Below are positions 35,241 to 47,954 of a DNA stretch of 64,000 nt, one piece after another (within the stretch, counting starts at the first letter, position 1; each line of letters begins with the position of its first letter). The translations under genes and the position numbers were made by a program. Origin of the DNA: Leucaena leucocephala (taxonomy: Eukaryota > Streptophyta > Magnoliopsida > Fabales > Fabaceae); the NCBI GenBank assembly GCA_037074615.1, contig CM073569.1, positions 8,252,001 through 8,316,000 on the forward strand. The letters are read 5' to 3'. The notes below the pieces were generated by a model that was not told where the DNA came from, searched no databases, and saw nothing but the letters and a program-made list of their open reading frames with translations.

Positions 35241-36489
35241 TACATCTGATCAGATTAGGAGATATTCCAACCTCCTCCTGGGTCATCGCAAACAAGTTCT
35301 CTATCTTGGTTTGATCTAGCACTCTGAACCAGTTGCCCATTCTCTGGGCAAAATTTGGCAATATGCTCCAATTGTTGACACTTGTAGCACTCCTAGTACT
35401 GTCCCTATTGCAGTCACCCACACTTCTTACACAGGCTACTAACACTAGGCGTACACATCATAGACCCTATATGGGAATTATAGGCCCCATTCTGCTAGCC
35501 CCTCTAGCAATAAGCCTTTTGAAATGGACCACTCTGATCCAACCTTCTCTGATCATGTATCTTTTGACCACTCCTCATATTTTTACCCAAGCTACCTTAA
35601 TTCCCAATACCGAATTGATTCTGCTTCCCACCTCCAGTGGGTCCCAAATGATTAGGCCCCTGACCGGAGCCTGCACCCTAGGTCTACCTATCGGGCCTTT
35701 CTAGACATAACTCTCAGCTTTATGCACATATCCTCAAACGACTCAGGCTTATACAGAGCCAACACCTGCTGCAGTCTTGCTTCGCATGATACAATAATTG
35801 TTGTACCTTCCAAAGAGAGTAATTCACCTTTTGCGGGCGAGGAACATATTTTACCAATTAAATAAACTTAGTGATAAATAGGTCCTCATGCATGCTATCT
35901 TGTTGTAAGGAGTAAAATTGGAACTGTTTCTCCATACGTAATTCCTTAGGAAAGAAATTATCATAGAACATCTCCTTAAAATCTTTCAAACTCATTTGTG
36001 ATATATCAGTTGGCCCCACATTGTCCCCACCAGTCTCTCGCCTCATCCTCCAAATATGTAATAGCCACTTGCACCTTTAGTGGTAAAAAGCAAGAGACTA
36101 TTGAGAATATCGTCTCCATCCTCTTAATCCACTTCTCTCTCTCTGAAGCCTTCAATACCCCCTTAAACTTTGAAGGGATATGCTTATGCACTTATTTTCA
36201 CATATTAGTCATGTCATTCAAAAGTGGGGGATAAAAGACTCCTCCTGATGTTTCCCCTCCATGCTAATGTGGTTGTGCTCTTCGTCATGGACCTCACTGG
36301 AAAAATATTCTCCATCTTATTATGGTTGCTTTATCCCTTATTGCTTGATCCTTGCTTCTCTAGTAAATTTTCTTCAAACTTCTTTAAGCTCTCTTCGAAC
36401 GTACCCAACACTATATCCTTCATATGTTCCATTATTGCTTCATAATCTAGTTAAGACCTATCATGCTGAGGCCCATAATCTAGTTGAGG
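35241..36489 (-). pseudogene. Element C gag (main part)
   Basis: Minus-strand order: YEAIMEHMKDIVLGTFEESL (near 36430), then HIPSKFKGVLKASEREKWIK, RMETIFSIVSCFLPLKVQVA, ITYLEDEARDWWG (36191-36006), LKDFKEMFYDNFFPKELRME (36046-35858), and the zinc knuckle CYKCQQLEHIAKFC (about 35346-35389, CX2CX4HX4C) preceded by a worn first finger. This is the Ty3/gypsy capsid-nucleocapsid order. The first codons lie beyond element A at 56726-56672. Many stops, mostly from CGA or CAA to TGA or TAA. Confidence 0.8.
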
Positions 36490-38570
36490 CCTATTGTAAC
36501 ATCCCAATTTTTGGGTCTAGTTGAACTGGGAGGTAGTCTGATATGGGCAGGCTGCTAAACCCGTAGTCCCAGGGTAGTAATCTGATATGGGCGGATTACT
36601 TACCTATATTTTGTAAGGATCCGAGGGATGAGCTAAGTCCTTCAGGATTTAAAGATGAGTTAAGTCTTTAACCTACAGAATCGGGACAGTTCACCTAGGT
36701 TCAAAATGAGGAATGTGAGGAATATCCTAAGTCTTAAGCCTAGGAATTCTGCAGGTAGCTTGATATGGGCTGGCTCCTGTGCAAGATAACCTGATATAGG
36801 CAAGTTGTCAAGCCTTTCAAGTAACGATGACTCCCGAAGAGTTTAAGGGATGAGTTATTGAAAGAGAATTTCTAGAACTTAATATGAAGGATAAGAAGAT
36901 GAGAATAGATGCCAGAAAGAGAATGTAGGGGCAAAATCGTAATTATGGGAAAGATCGGGCTGGTAGCCGATGAGTACCATATTTTGCCAGAAAATAGAGA
37001 AAATTATGTTGATCATTTCACTGAACTGTGAAATGTGCATACGAGGTCTCTATGAGTATGAAAGAATTATGGAAAGTTTAAGGACAAAAAGGTGGGGTCC
37101 TTAAGTGTAATTTTAGCCAAATAAAAAGGGACTTAAATGAAAAGAAGAAAAGTTCCTTTGGGCTAAAGTGTAATTAAAGAAAGTGAGGCCGGAAGTGGTT
37201 TGGACTGTCCGACGGCATTTCAGTCCCAGATTTCACCGGTAGAGAGAGCAAGGGACGCTCGGTAATCCGGTTTAATACAGGAATTTTTGAAGACTCCAGA
37301 TAGCCAGAAATAGACTGATCGTCCAAAAGTTATAAAAATTCATACCGGATATCCTAGATTTCAGATCTAGGTGAGAAAATACAGGATGATGCGTCTTTAT
37401 GGGGCGGATGTCAGAAAACTGACAGAATATCGATACGAGGCCTGTAGGAAAAGTTATTCGCAAATTAGAAAATCCAGACGGGAGTGTGAGGCCTCCGGGT
37501 ATCCGATTGGGAGATTTATCGGTATTTGAAAAGGGACTGAATGAGTTCGGATAACCTCGGTCAGATGACTGATATGACTCACCGGGATGCCTGAACACCG
37601 CAGGCCAGTGTATCGGACAGAAGGAGCCAGTGTCCGGATATGTGTATAAACGGTGAAAAATAGATAAAATATTCAATAAACATTAACGGGGGAAGATTCC
37701 TCGTAATGCGTGCCATGAAGGTATTGGACCCAGAAAGGCCCAATAATGGCGCCAACAAGGCCCAGTAAGACACTTGGACTGATAGGTGGGCCAGTGTCCG
37801 GCAGAACCCCGGAAAAGTGCGAAATTACGAAAATGCCCCTGTGTTGTACTAAAGGGGTAGGAGATGAATGAGGGCATTTTGGTCATTTTGGACAGGCCTA
37901 GAAGCTAGGGCACATACAGCTAAAGTTACTTAGAGTCAGTATATGCCCTGACAGAGTACAGAAGGGTGTGAAATGACGATTTTACCCTTAGGGTTAAAAT
38001 AGCGCAAAAAAGGGCACCCAAGGGTATTTTGGTAATTTGCCAAGGGATGTTTCTTGGGAATCGAGCCATCAGAGTACTTGAGCTTGATCAGGATCCAAGA
38101 TAACATTCCCAGAGCCCAAAAACGTAGGCCCAGTGATATGTGGGAAAAAGTGGCATTAAATTACTATTTTGATGCTGTTTCAGTAAAGTAAAGTTACTCG
38201 GTCGGCACGATAACCGAGGAGGTGATCAGATAAAGTCCGGGACTTATCTAGATAGCATTGGAAGGCGTGAAAGGTCCCTTCCAGGTGCCACATGGTGCAA
38301 TCTTAGAGGCAGAAGAAAAGTAAGGACACGTATTACGGTGCAAGATTCTGGACCGGTACTGGATTGGACTGGACTGCTGAGTCAGCTGATGAGGTGTCCA
38401 GGAATTGTGACATGTGAAGAATGTGGCGATGAGGTGTCCCGGTGAGGTGTCCTGGATGATGTCATGCATGATGCAGTAAAAAGGAATAAAGAAAAATAGG
38501 AAAATCCAGGAAAAATCAGGACCACATGTTCAGATGGCTTCAAAATTACAGAAATGCCATCCATTAAAGC

Positions 38571-38578
38571 TATAAATA
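38571..38578 (+). promoter_or_regulatory. LTR TATA box (A 5' LTR)
   Basis: TATAAATA then CCCCCTTCCCC, with a purine-rich leader beginning about 45 bp downstream. It probably drives element A transcription; the 3' LTR copy is at 55581-55588. Confidence 0.55.
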
Positions 38579-38935
38579 CCCCCTTCCCCTCCCATTTTAT
38601 GCATCCCACATTTTTGGCAAGAAAAGAGAGAGAAAGAAGAGAGAGAAGGAGAAAGAAAGAAAGAAAGGAAGTTCTGGTGGAGTTGGAAGCAGTATAGAAG
38701 TTCTGAAGCTCTGCTTTTGAGGTAGTAACTAATCCTAGCTCTTATGTAATATCTTTGTGATTGGTTGTGCTATTGTTTGGTTGGATTGTTGTCTTATATG
38801 TTATGCTTGAAGCTCTATTACAATGCTATGATCATATGTTATTGAATATGGAAGCACGCAGCATACTTATCTGTACACAATCACAAGCAAGCACCGTCAC
38901 TCTGCATTGCATATATTGTTATGATTATTACTACT

Positions 38936-38953
38936 GAGATTCCCCCGAATCTC
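38936..38953 (+). other. Conserved LTR hairpin (A 5' LTR)
   Basis: GAGATTC-CCCC-GAATCTC, a perfect 7-bp stem about 360 bp downstream of the TATA box, in the context TACT[stem]ATTCCC. Confidence 0.7.
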
Positions 38954-39659
38954 ATTCCCAAATATAACATTACAGGGGAGGTTCTGTCAAAATAAAATTT
39001 GGAAATCTTAAGAGACGCCATTATGCTGCCGAAATTCCGGCAAGGAAGCAGGAACAGGGAAAGGAACTGATACGTACTCTGTACGTAGTGCTGTCTAAGG
39101 AGGCTGGAAGTGAGTGGACCCAGCAGGTTCATCCGGTCTTTCCTGGGTACTTACGTAGAATGGTAGTTCCTACGGGAATTACCGAATCGGTACAAGATCG
39201 GTTACTTTCTACAGAAGGAATGTAGCAGTTATGCTGCCAGATTTTTTTACAGGAAGAGATGTAATTGAAATAAGAGAATTTGGTGTATGCTTTGTTGTAT
39301 GACATTTTATTATTTAATAATAAATATTGTTTGGCATGTTTAACTTGTGTATGACGAATTAAAAGAGAAATTCGCAGGTCCTAAGGTAGCAGTGTTTTGA
39401 CCTCAGTTTGACCTAGTAAACGAAGGAGTTTGGCCACGAAATTTGGCAGGCCAGTCGTACACATCTGGGGCATTACGTGGATAGGTAATAAGACCTGGTT
39501 GGATGTGTAGAATGGGATAAATTAATTTTCAAATTAAAGGTCCAAAATAAGGAACTTAAGAGTAAAATTTTGAATTTCTGGGCTTAAGTTAAGATATAAT
39601 CAAGCTAATATTGCTTCCGCAAGTGTACTCTGAAGAGTCTAAGGGAGGATGTTTCATTT

Positions 39660-39671
39660 TGGTATCAGAGC
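39660..39671 (+). other. Element A primer-binding site
   Basis: TGGTATCAGAGC, three bases after the 5' LTR, complementary to the 3' end of tRNA-Met. Confidence 0.85.
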
Positions 39672-40860
39672 AATAGATTCTGGCATAAACCAGACAGGAT
39701 TCTGGCACAGAACAGAAGGTTCTGGCTTAGAAAGGTTATTTCCCTAGAGTACATAGAGGTTTAGAAAAGCCTAGTGGAGGTAAAGCTCTTAAATGAGAAA
39801 GTGAGATAAGGTAGACCCCGGAATTACGTCAAGATGGGGTAAGATATGAAAGAAATGGACACTACTCACAAGTCCAGTAAGTTGTCCATAAGCATAAGCA
39901 GATAAATAGATGATAAAAGATTGATGAGCTATAATGAGATAGCTAGAATGAGATTTGTCTAGGAATGATCCTAGGATATGGCCTAAGGCTAGTGATGTGA
40001 TGGGCTGATGTTCCCTAAGAAGAGGGATTCTATCACAGAGAAGTGATAGACCTAGGGTAGAGTACCCTAAAGGATAGAAATGATAGTAAGAGATGATGAA
40101 TGAGATCCATGCGACTGAAGTTCGCTAGGATCAAGAGAAAGAGGTAGGGAAGCATTGGCTAAGAGTACTCTGGGAGGTAGCTCAAGTTGTGAAGCCAATA
40201 GCAAGAGAAAGAGGCAATAGTTCAGGTAGGGGACTGATCAAGGAGAAGATCAGGTTGGAGAGCAGAGATGTCAAAGTGGTGAGCCATGGCACATAGGAGT
40301 GTCGAGCAGGGCAATGCAGTGGTGAGAGAAAGGCCACTTGGCGAGAGTTGCCTACGAATGCTGACATCCTAGGAAAGGTGTTTGCTACCACAGACAGAGT
40401 CTCCAAATTTCCCTGAGGTCGACCCTAAGAATGGTTAAGAGGAACCATAGCTGTAAAGGCGACTGAGGTGTAAGGAACTATATGCCTAGATGATAATGTG
40501 GACGAAGAGTTCTTTTCTGATCTAGAGAATGTGGTCATTATAACGGGTTATGAGAAATAATTAGTAAGATAATAAATCTGTCTTAGCTCAGTGATGAGGT
40601 TGCTGTATGAGGGGTTAGGACATGGATAGCTGTAAGCAACTATAATGAGAGATGTTAGTTGCTAAGAATCCATGTGGAAGGTCTGGGACCAAGCTGTTGC
40701 TCCTCTAGACCATCACTGGAGTGCGAATAAGACAGAGAGGGATGATCTTACTGGTTATAGATATGACTACGTTATAAGAATCACATAGCTGTATAGGTCA
40801 GTAAGAAGTTCTCTTCAGGAAAGATGAGGTATCCCTTAAAATTTTGAGGACGAAATTTTT

Positions 40861-40876
40861 AAAAGGGGAGGAGAAT
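40861..40876 (+). other. Element A polypurine tract
   Basis: AAAAGGGGAGGAGAAT directly abuts the TG of the 3' LTR at 40877. Confidence 0.85.
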
Positions 40877-41423
40877 TGTAACATCCCAATTTTTGGGTCT
40901 AGTTGAACTGGGAGGTAGTCTGATATGGGCAGGCTGCTAAACCCGTAGTCCCAGGGTAGTAATCTAATATGGGCGGATTACTTACCTATATTTTGTAAGG
41001 ATCCGAGGGATGAGCTAAGTCCTTCAGGATTTAAAGATGAGTTAAGTCTTTAACCTACAAAATCGGGACAGTTCACCTAGGTTCAAAATGAGGAATGTGA
41101 GGAATATCCTAAGTCTTAAGCCTAGGAATTCTGCAGGTAGCTTGATATGGGCTGGCTCCTGTGCAAGATAACCTGATATAGGCAGGTTGTCAAGCCTTTC
41201 AAGTAACGATGACTCCCGAAGAGTTTAAGGGATGAGTTATTGAAAGAGAATTTCTAGAACTTAATATGAAGGATAAGAAGATGAGAATAGATGCCAGAAA
41301 GAGAATGTAGGGGCAAAATCGTAATTATGGGAAAGATCGAGCTGGTAGCCGATGAGTACCATATTTTGCCAGAAAATAGAGAAAATTATGCTGATCATTT
41401 CACTGAACTGTGAAATATGCATA
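40877..41423 (+). repeat. Element A 3' LTR, first part (547 bp)
   Basis: It matches 36495-37041 with six differences and breaks off at the B insertion, leaving GCATA (41419-41423) as the duplicated target. Confidence 0.92.
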
Positions 41424-42370
41424 TGAAACATCCTTACTTTCGTATGTCTTAGGGACCATTCAGTAGCATTTAGAACCACTTTCAAGGTCATTGAAGTCCA
41501 ATTCCCCAATCTGGAGTTTTACTCTTATATAGTACTGTTCACTTTGAAAATTCCAGATGAGTGACCTGACTTCGAAAAATCATAACTAATTCTAGAAAAA
41601 TCTAAATGAAGTGGTTCCAATTTATAAATGAAGCTAACTCAATTATCTTTCAGGGAAAAATAACTCGTTGACCATGCATTGACCGAGTCAACGTCAGTCA
41701 ACGTTTCTATTTTACTGTTCATCCCACGTTTTTCTCCCTGAATCCAGCATTCTGGTCCCAACTTTGATAATTTATATATTCTTGTGTAGACATCCAAATG
41801 ATACATTTTATATATAAAATTAAAGCTTGGTATGTCTAATATCTACCATAAAAATTTCATACATTTATTCATCCATTTACTATTTTTAATCATTTATCAA
41901 ACATGACCTTGTCACCACGTGTTACTGTTCACAGTGGTATATTTCAGCATTTCTACTTTGCATACATATGCATACATCCCTCATACATCAGTCAAACATG
42001 CCAAACAACAATTATTATTAATTAATAAGTTGTTTTACATCTGGACATGTACATAAATTCTCATATCTCTATTACATCTTTTTCTGCCTAAACTCCGGCA
42101 GCATAACCGCTACGCTTCATCTGTACAAAGACCTGAACCGTACTGATTCGGTAATCCCCTCATGAGAACTACCATTCTACGTAGTACCCAGGAAAGACTA
42201 GATGAACCGGCTAGGTCCACTCACTTCTAGCCTCCTTAGACAGCACTACGTACACAGTACTTATCATATACTGATGTTCAGTCTTTACTTCGGCAGCATA
42301 ACGGCGTCTCTTCAAATTCCCAGAATTCATTTTGACATAACCTCCCCTGTAATGGTTTACTTATTAGGAT

Positions 42371-42388
42371 GAGATTCGGGGGAATCTC
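42371..42388 (-). other. Conserved LTR hairpin (B 3' LTR)
   Basis: GAGATTC-GGGG-GAATCTC on +, perfect 7-bp stem. It lies about 390 bp downstream of the minus-strand TATA box. Confidence 0.7.
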
Positions 42389-42766
42389 AGTAGCAACAAT
42401 CATAACAATATATGTAATGCAGAGTGACAGTGCTTGCTTGTGATTGTGTACAGATAAGTATGCTGCGTGCTTCCATGCTTAATAACATATGATCATAGCA
42501 TTACAGCAGAGCTTTAGACATAACATATAAGACAACGATCCAACCAAACAATAGCACAATAAATCACAAAGCCATTACATAAAAGCTAGGATTAGTTACT
42601 ACCTGGCTAGCTTAGCAGAACTCCATTATCCTTATTCTGCTTCCAGCTCCGCCAGAACTTCCTTACTTCCTTTTCTCCTTTCTCTCTTCCTTTCCTTCTC
42701 CTTCTCTCTCTTCTTTCTCTCCCTTCTCCCTTGCCTTGCGTGAATGAAAATGGAATGGAGGGGGGG

Positions 42767-42774
42767 TATTTATA
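42767..42774 (-). promoter_or_regulatory. LTR TATA box (B 3' LTR)
   Basis: Minus-strand TATAAATA then CCCCCC and a purine-rich leader; the 5' LTR copy is at 51783-51790. Confidence 0.55.
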
Positions 42775-45030
42775 ATTGCCTTCAATGGCAATTCTGCAGT
42801 TTCTATGAACTTTGATCCTGCGGTCCTGGTTTTTCCTGGATTTTCCTATTTTCTTTAATTCCTCATTTACTGCATCATGCATGACATCATTGGGACACCT
42901 CACCAGGACACCTCAGCGCCACATTTATCACATGTCTGAAATCCTGGACACCTCAGCAGCTGACTCAGCATGCTGACTCACCGGTCCAGTCTCTTGCCTC
43001 GTAATACGTGTCCTCAACTTTTTCTTCTGCCTTTATGTTGGCGCCATGTGTCATCTTACTGGCACCTGTCACGCCTTCCAATGCTATCCAGATAAATCCA
43101 GGACTTTATCTGATCACCTCCTCGGTTATCGTGCCAACCGAGTAACTTTACTTTATTGAAACAGCATTAAAATAATATTTTAATGCCACTTTTTCCCACA
43201 CATTACTGGGCCTACGTTTTTGGGCTGGGAATGTTGTCTTGGATCCTGATCAAGCTCAAGTACTCTGATGGCTCGATTCCCAAGAAACAGCCCTTGGCAA
43301 ATTACCAAAATACCCTTGGGTGCCCTTTCTTGCGCTATGTTAACCCTAAGGGTAAAATCGTCATTTCATACCCTTCTGTACTCTGTCAGGGTATATACTA
43401 ACTCTCAGTAACTTTATCTGTATGTACCTTGGCTCCTGGGCCTGTCCAGAATTACCAAAATGCCCTCCATTCATCTGTTACACTTTTGTACAACACAGGG
43501 GCATTTTCGTAATTTCGCACTTTTCCGGGGTTCTGCCGGACACTGGCCCACCTATCAGTCCAAGTGTCTTACTGGGCCTCTACTGGCGCCATTATTGGGC
43601 CTTTCTGGGTCCAATATCCTCATGGCACACATTACGAGGAATCTTCCCCCGTTAATAATTATTGAATATTTTATCTATTATTCACCGTTTATACACATAT
43701 CCGGACACCGGCTCCTTCTGTCCGATACACTGGCCTGCGGTGTTCAGGCATCACTGTGAGTCATATCAGTCATCTGACTGAGGTCATCCGAACTCATTCA
43801 GTCCCCTTTCAAATACCGATAAATCTCCCTATCGGATCCCCGGAGGCCTCACACTCCCGTCTGGATTTTCTGATTTGCGAATAACTTTTTCTACAGGCCT
43901 CCTATCGGTATTCTGTCAGTTTCCCGACATCCGCCCAATAAGGACGTATCATCCTGTATTTTCTCACCTAGATCTGAATTCTAGGATATCCGGTATGAAT
44001 TTTTATAACTTTTGGACGATCAGTCCATTTCTGGCTATCTGGAGTCTTAAAAAATTCCTGTATCAAGCCAGATTACCGAGCGTCCCTTGCTCTCTCTACC
44101 GGTAAAATTTGGGACTGAAATGCTTTCGGACAGTCCAAACCACTTCCGGCCTGACTTTCTTTAATTACATTTTAGCCCAAGGAACTTTTCTTCTTTTCAT
44201 TTAAGTCCCTTTTTATTTGGCTAAAATTACACTTAAAGACCCCACATTTTTGTCTACTTTCCTTTTTGGCCTTGAAACTTTCCATAATTGCACTTAAGTC
44301 CTTTCATTTCCTTTACTAGGTCTAGGGGCATTATTGTCTTTTCATATTTTACCAGAGTATTCTCTGGCCCTGGTCAACTATCCAGATACCCCTTCTTGAC
44401 TGTCTAACCTTAGCCAAATGACCAAAATACCCTTTACTTATTCTTCAGTTATTCTATAACATAAGGGCATTTTCGTCATTTTGCACATTTTTCCCGGACA
44501 CTGGCCCCTCTTACCACTGAACTGATATTATGGGCCTGGGCCTTCCCTGGTGTCACTACGGGCCTTAGACAACACTGTATGGCCTCTGGCCATAGTCCGA
44601 TCATCTCTATTCGGACTGCCTTTCCTTTACCGATTATAACTGTAATTTCCCATCTTCGAGAATTTTTACAGAAAAATCGGGACCTCAAATCAAAATTCTG
44701 TGTTACGTCATTCAATCCGGAATCCTTTTCTCTATCTTCCGGTATTTTCAGATATTTTATCCGAACCGGGCTATTTTGGCCTGAAAGTACGCTCCCGCGC
44801 ACACTTTTCAAAAATTACCATTTTACCCCTGGTCATATTTCTAATTCTTTCATACACCTAGAGACCTCATATGTACATTTCACAGTTCAGTGAAATGATC
44901 AGCATAATTTTCTCTATTTTCTGGAAAAATATGGTACTCATCGGCTACCATTCTGATCTTTCCCATAATTACGATTATGCCCTTGAATTCTCCTTCTGGC
45001 ATCTCTAGGCCTAAAAATTGGGGTGTTACA

Positions 45031-45045
45031 TTTCTACCCCCCTTA
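45031..45045 (-). other. Element B polypurine tract
   Basis: The minus strand reads AAGGGGGGTAGAAA immediately before the 3' LTR start at 45030. Confidence 0.75.
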
Positions 45046-46289
45046 AAATAAATTTCGTCCTCGAAATTTACTTAATACCTCAATCAACTATCCAGGATAT
45101 AGCTCCTTTGTATATCTTTTCCTGGTTTATGACTAAGGCTTGGGGCATTCATCCTCTTATACTTATGGACAATTCATTACACTTGTGAGTAGTGTCCATT
45201 TCTTTCATATCTTATTCCGCAGAATTCTGATGTAATTCGGGGGTCTACATCACTCCTCTTACACTTTGCTAATCTCTCAGGAGAAATATTGTTCTTCTAA
45301 CTTCCTTTCTCCTGATACGAGATCATAACCCAGATAACTTCTCTGACTTTTCTTAACTGTTCTCATAACTTCATGCACCTATGCTCAACTTTTGTGGCAT
45401 TTGCACTTTCTATCCCTTCTTAGGGCTTACATATCTTTAGGCTACTCTTGCCTTAGCACCTTTCAATTTAACATGCTACTGGGTTAGGGCTAGATTACTC
45501 TTTATATAGCTTTAGGCCCTAGCAATCTCTTTCTTATAGAACTACGTTCTATCTTTACTTTGCCTTAGACCCTCTTCTCTAGGTCTCTCTGGCCTTTTAT
45601 TACCATTTCCTTTAGATCAGAAAAGAACTCTTCATTATCCACATCATTATCTAGGCCTATAGTTCCTTACCGCTCAGTCGCCCTTACCGCTATGGTTCTT
45701 CTTAATCATTCTTAGGGTCGACTTCAGGGAATATTGAAGACTGTGTCTGGGGTAAGAGCAAATACCTTTCCTAGGGATGTCCGCATTCTTAGGGCAACCT
45801 CTTACAAAGTGGCCTTTCTTACCACAACTGCTTTGCCCTGCTCGACACTCCCATGCGCCATGGCTCTTTCCACCACATTGACATCTCTGCTCTCCAATCT
45901 GATCATTACCTTGATCAGTCCCTTGTCTGAACTATTGCCTCTTTCTCTTGCTATTGGCTTTACAACTTGAGCTACCTCCCAGAGTGCTCTTAGCCAATGC
46001 TTTTCTATTCTCAACAAATAGAAGATTCTATTCTTTACTTCTCAGGCATACTTCTACCAAACTTTGAATATCAGTACTCAGATTCGAATTTGGACTCCGT
46101 CTTCGTTTAAGGAAAAACTAAGTTTAGTCTGTATAATAAAGGCTCTCTGGGAAAACAATTTTAAATAATTTTTCTGGATGAGTGTATCAACTAGTGAAGC
46201 TTCCTTACCTTAACTTCGTCTTTGGCATTCATCTTCAAAGAGATACTACATTGTACTCATATCTCATGGCTCATTACTTTCCTTAGGCT

Positions 46290-46440
46290 AGGTCTAACTA
46301 CGACCTCGGGATCTAACTACGATCAACCATTAGCCTCTTTAGAATCCAACTGCGACTCTGAAGCTGTTAGGATCTATCTGCGATCCTGGAGCCATGCTAG
46401 GATCTAACTGTAACCCTCCAGAATCTAACTGCGATTCTGT
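46290..46440. repeat. Degenerate tandem repeats in element B interior
   Basis: TCTAACTACGA, TCCAACTGCGA, TCTATCTGCGATCC, TCTAACTGTAACC, TCTAACTGCGATTC, spaced 25-45 bp. Similar words recur near 46620-46770. Confidence 0.6.
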
Positions 46441-47954
46441 TGTACTGTATATCTCCCAAAGATTTTAAACCAACAGACTAAGTTATAAGGTTAACTGCTT
46501 CCACCTGTTGATAACTCCATAAATAAACATTTGAAAATTTTATAGCCTCATATCATTTACCCAGACTTTACTTACTTCCCCTTTTACTCAGGAGTTCCTT
46601 CTCATCTTTCAACCTGTGCTCTAACTGCGAGCCATTTGAATTATGTTCTAACTGTGAGCATTCTACATCAGATCCAACTCTTATCTGAAGAGTGATCTAT
46701 ACTCATCTGAATCTAGCTCTATCTGAGAGCCACCTATTTCAGATCCCACTCTTATCTGAAGAGTGATCTAGAAACAATCTCTTTACACTTTTCTGCTTTC
46801 TTTCTGTCTACCATTCCTTTCAACAGAAATGGCTCTGAGGACTGCATTCACAAGCCTATAGAAATACCTGAGTAACCTCAATCATACATCATGTCTGAGT
46901 ATCATATCATAACTTATCGTCCCATAACTGAGACTATCTATCATCCTCAAAATAATCATATCATCCTCATATCATATGGCATGGGAGCAACCTACTTTCT
47001 CATAACTTTCTTATCTCATATATGTACTCATATATACTCTACCCTGCATGTACTGCAGAAGGGGAGTATCCATTCATCATAGCATACTCTAACATGCATG
47101 TCATCCTTTGACAACTGCAAGGAGATGCAACTATCATAACTTATGGCAATATAAGCCATATCATCATCATATTTTGCTCAACCATCCATTAGATATCGTA
47201 ACCATCTAAGTAAGCCTCAAAACATATTTTCTTGATCATATTATTTGTCAGATCATCATCTGATCATACTATCTATCGCATTATCTGTCAGATTATCAAT
47301 CACATGCTCAGGATCTGACAGGCACCTCTGTTTATCTTACTTAGGCTGCCACACTACCCTCTTACCAGGGTATAGACTCAACCCTTCACTACTTTATCTT
47401 ATATAGGGAATTGGGGAGTCACTTTATCTCTTAACTGTGGCTATCTCTTTACTATCTTTCAACTTCTTCTATCTATCCATTAGTCCTAGTCTATTCTTGA
47501 CCGGACTATGATTACTTATTGGCCTTTCATTTGATCCTTAATCCTCATGGATCTCATTCATCATCTTTCACTATTACTTCTGTTCTCTAGGGTATTCTCA
47601 CCTAGGTCTACTACTTCTTTGTGATGGAATCCCTCTGCTCAGGGAACATTTAGCTCTTTATCTATTAACCATCACGTCTCTAACCTTAGGCCATGTGCTA
47701 GGATCATTCCTAGGCAAATCTCAATCTAACTTTTAGGTCTTCTATTCAGATTAGCTGAATAAAACCCCTGTAATGTAGATCTACTCTTAGTTATCACATG
47801 GAGGATCTACTTTAAACCTCGTCTCAAACTGATCTTTCGTTTCTCAGTATCTTTGTACTGTCTAGCTTATCATATATTATACCAATCCTCTAGCTGGTGG
47901 ACTTCAGCGAGTTTGGTACCTTCATTCTCTTCATCATATGGCCTCTGCCAATTA

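Larger units (their letters stand above)
36495..39656 (+). repeat. Element A 5' LTR (3162 bp)
   Basis: It runs from TGTAACATCCCAATTTTTGG to GGGAGGATGTTTCA. It contains TATAAATA at 38571, a GA-rich run at 38625-38675, and the hairpin at 38936-38953. Open frames inside recur in the 3' LTR and are not genes. Confidence 0.92.
39657..40876 (+). other. Element A internal region, non-coding
   Basis: No frame of useful length. The first 100 bp contain repeated GATTCTGGC-type words. Segments near 39815-39900 and 40150-40380 match, in the opposite orientation, the interior of B (about 45160-45250 and 45730-46020). One of these, around GTCGAGCAGGGCAA...GAAAGGCCACTT, is a worn nucleocapsid zinc-knuckle region. 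A short interior derived by deletion from a coding relative is the likely origin. Confidence 0.75.
41424..45030 (-). repeat. Element B 3' LTR (3607 bp)
   Basis: On + it runs TGAAACATCCTTACTTTCG...AATTGGGGTGTTACA. It has a minus-strand TATAAATA at 42767-42774, the hairpin at 42371-42388, and two related upstream blocks (about 43480-43640 and 44440-44560) that both contain GGGCATTTTCGT...CCGGACACTGGCCC. Confidence 0.92.

Noticed and set aside
45734..46017. Frames of 71-78 residues on both strands, possibly a gene shared by A and B.
   Set aside because: The shared sequence is a worn gag nucleocapsid region; the intact frames are not in the knuckle frame.
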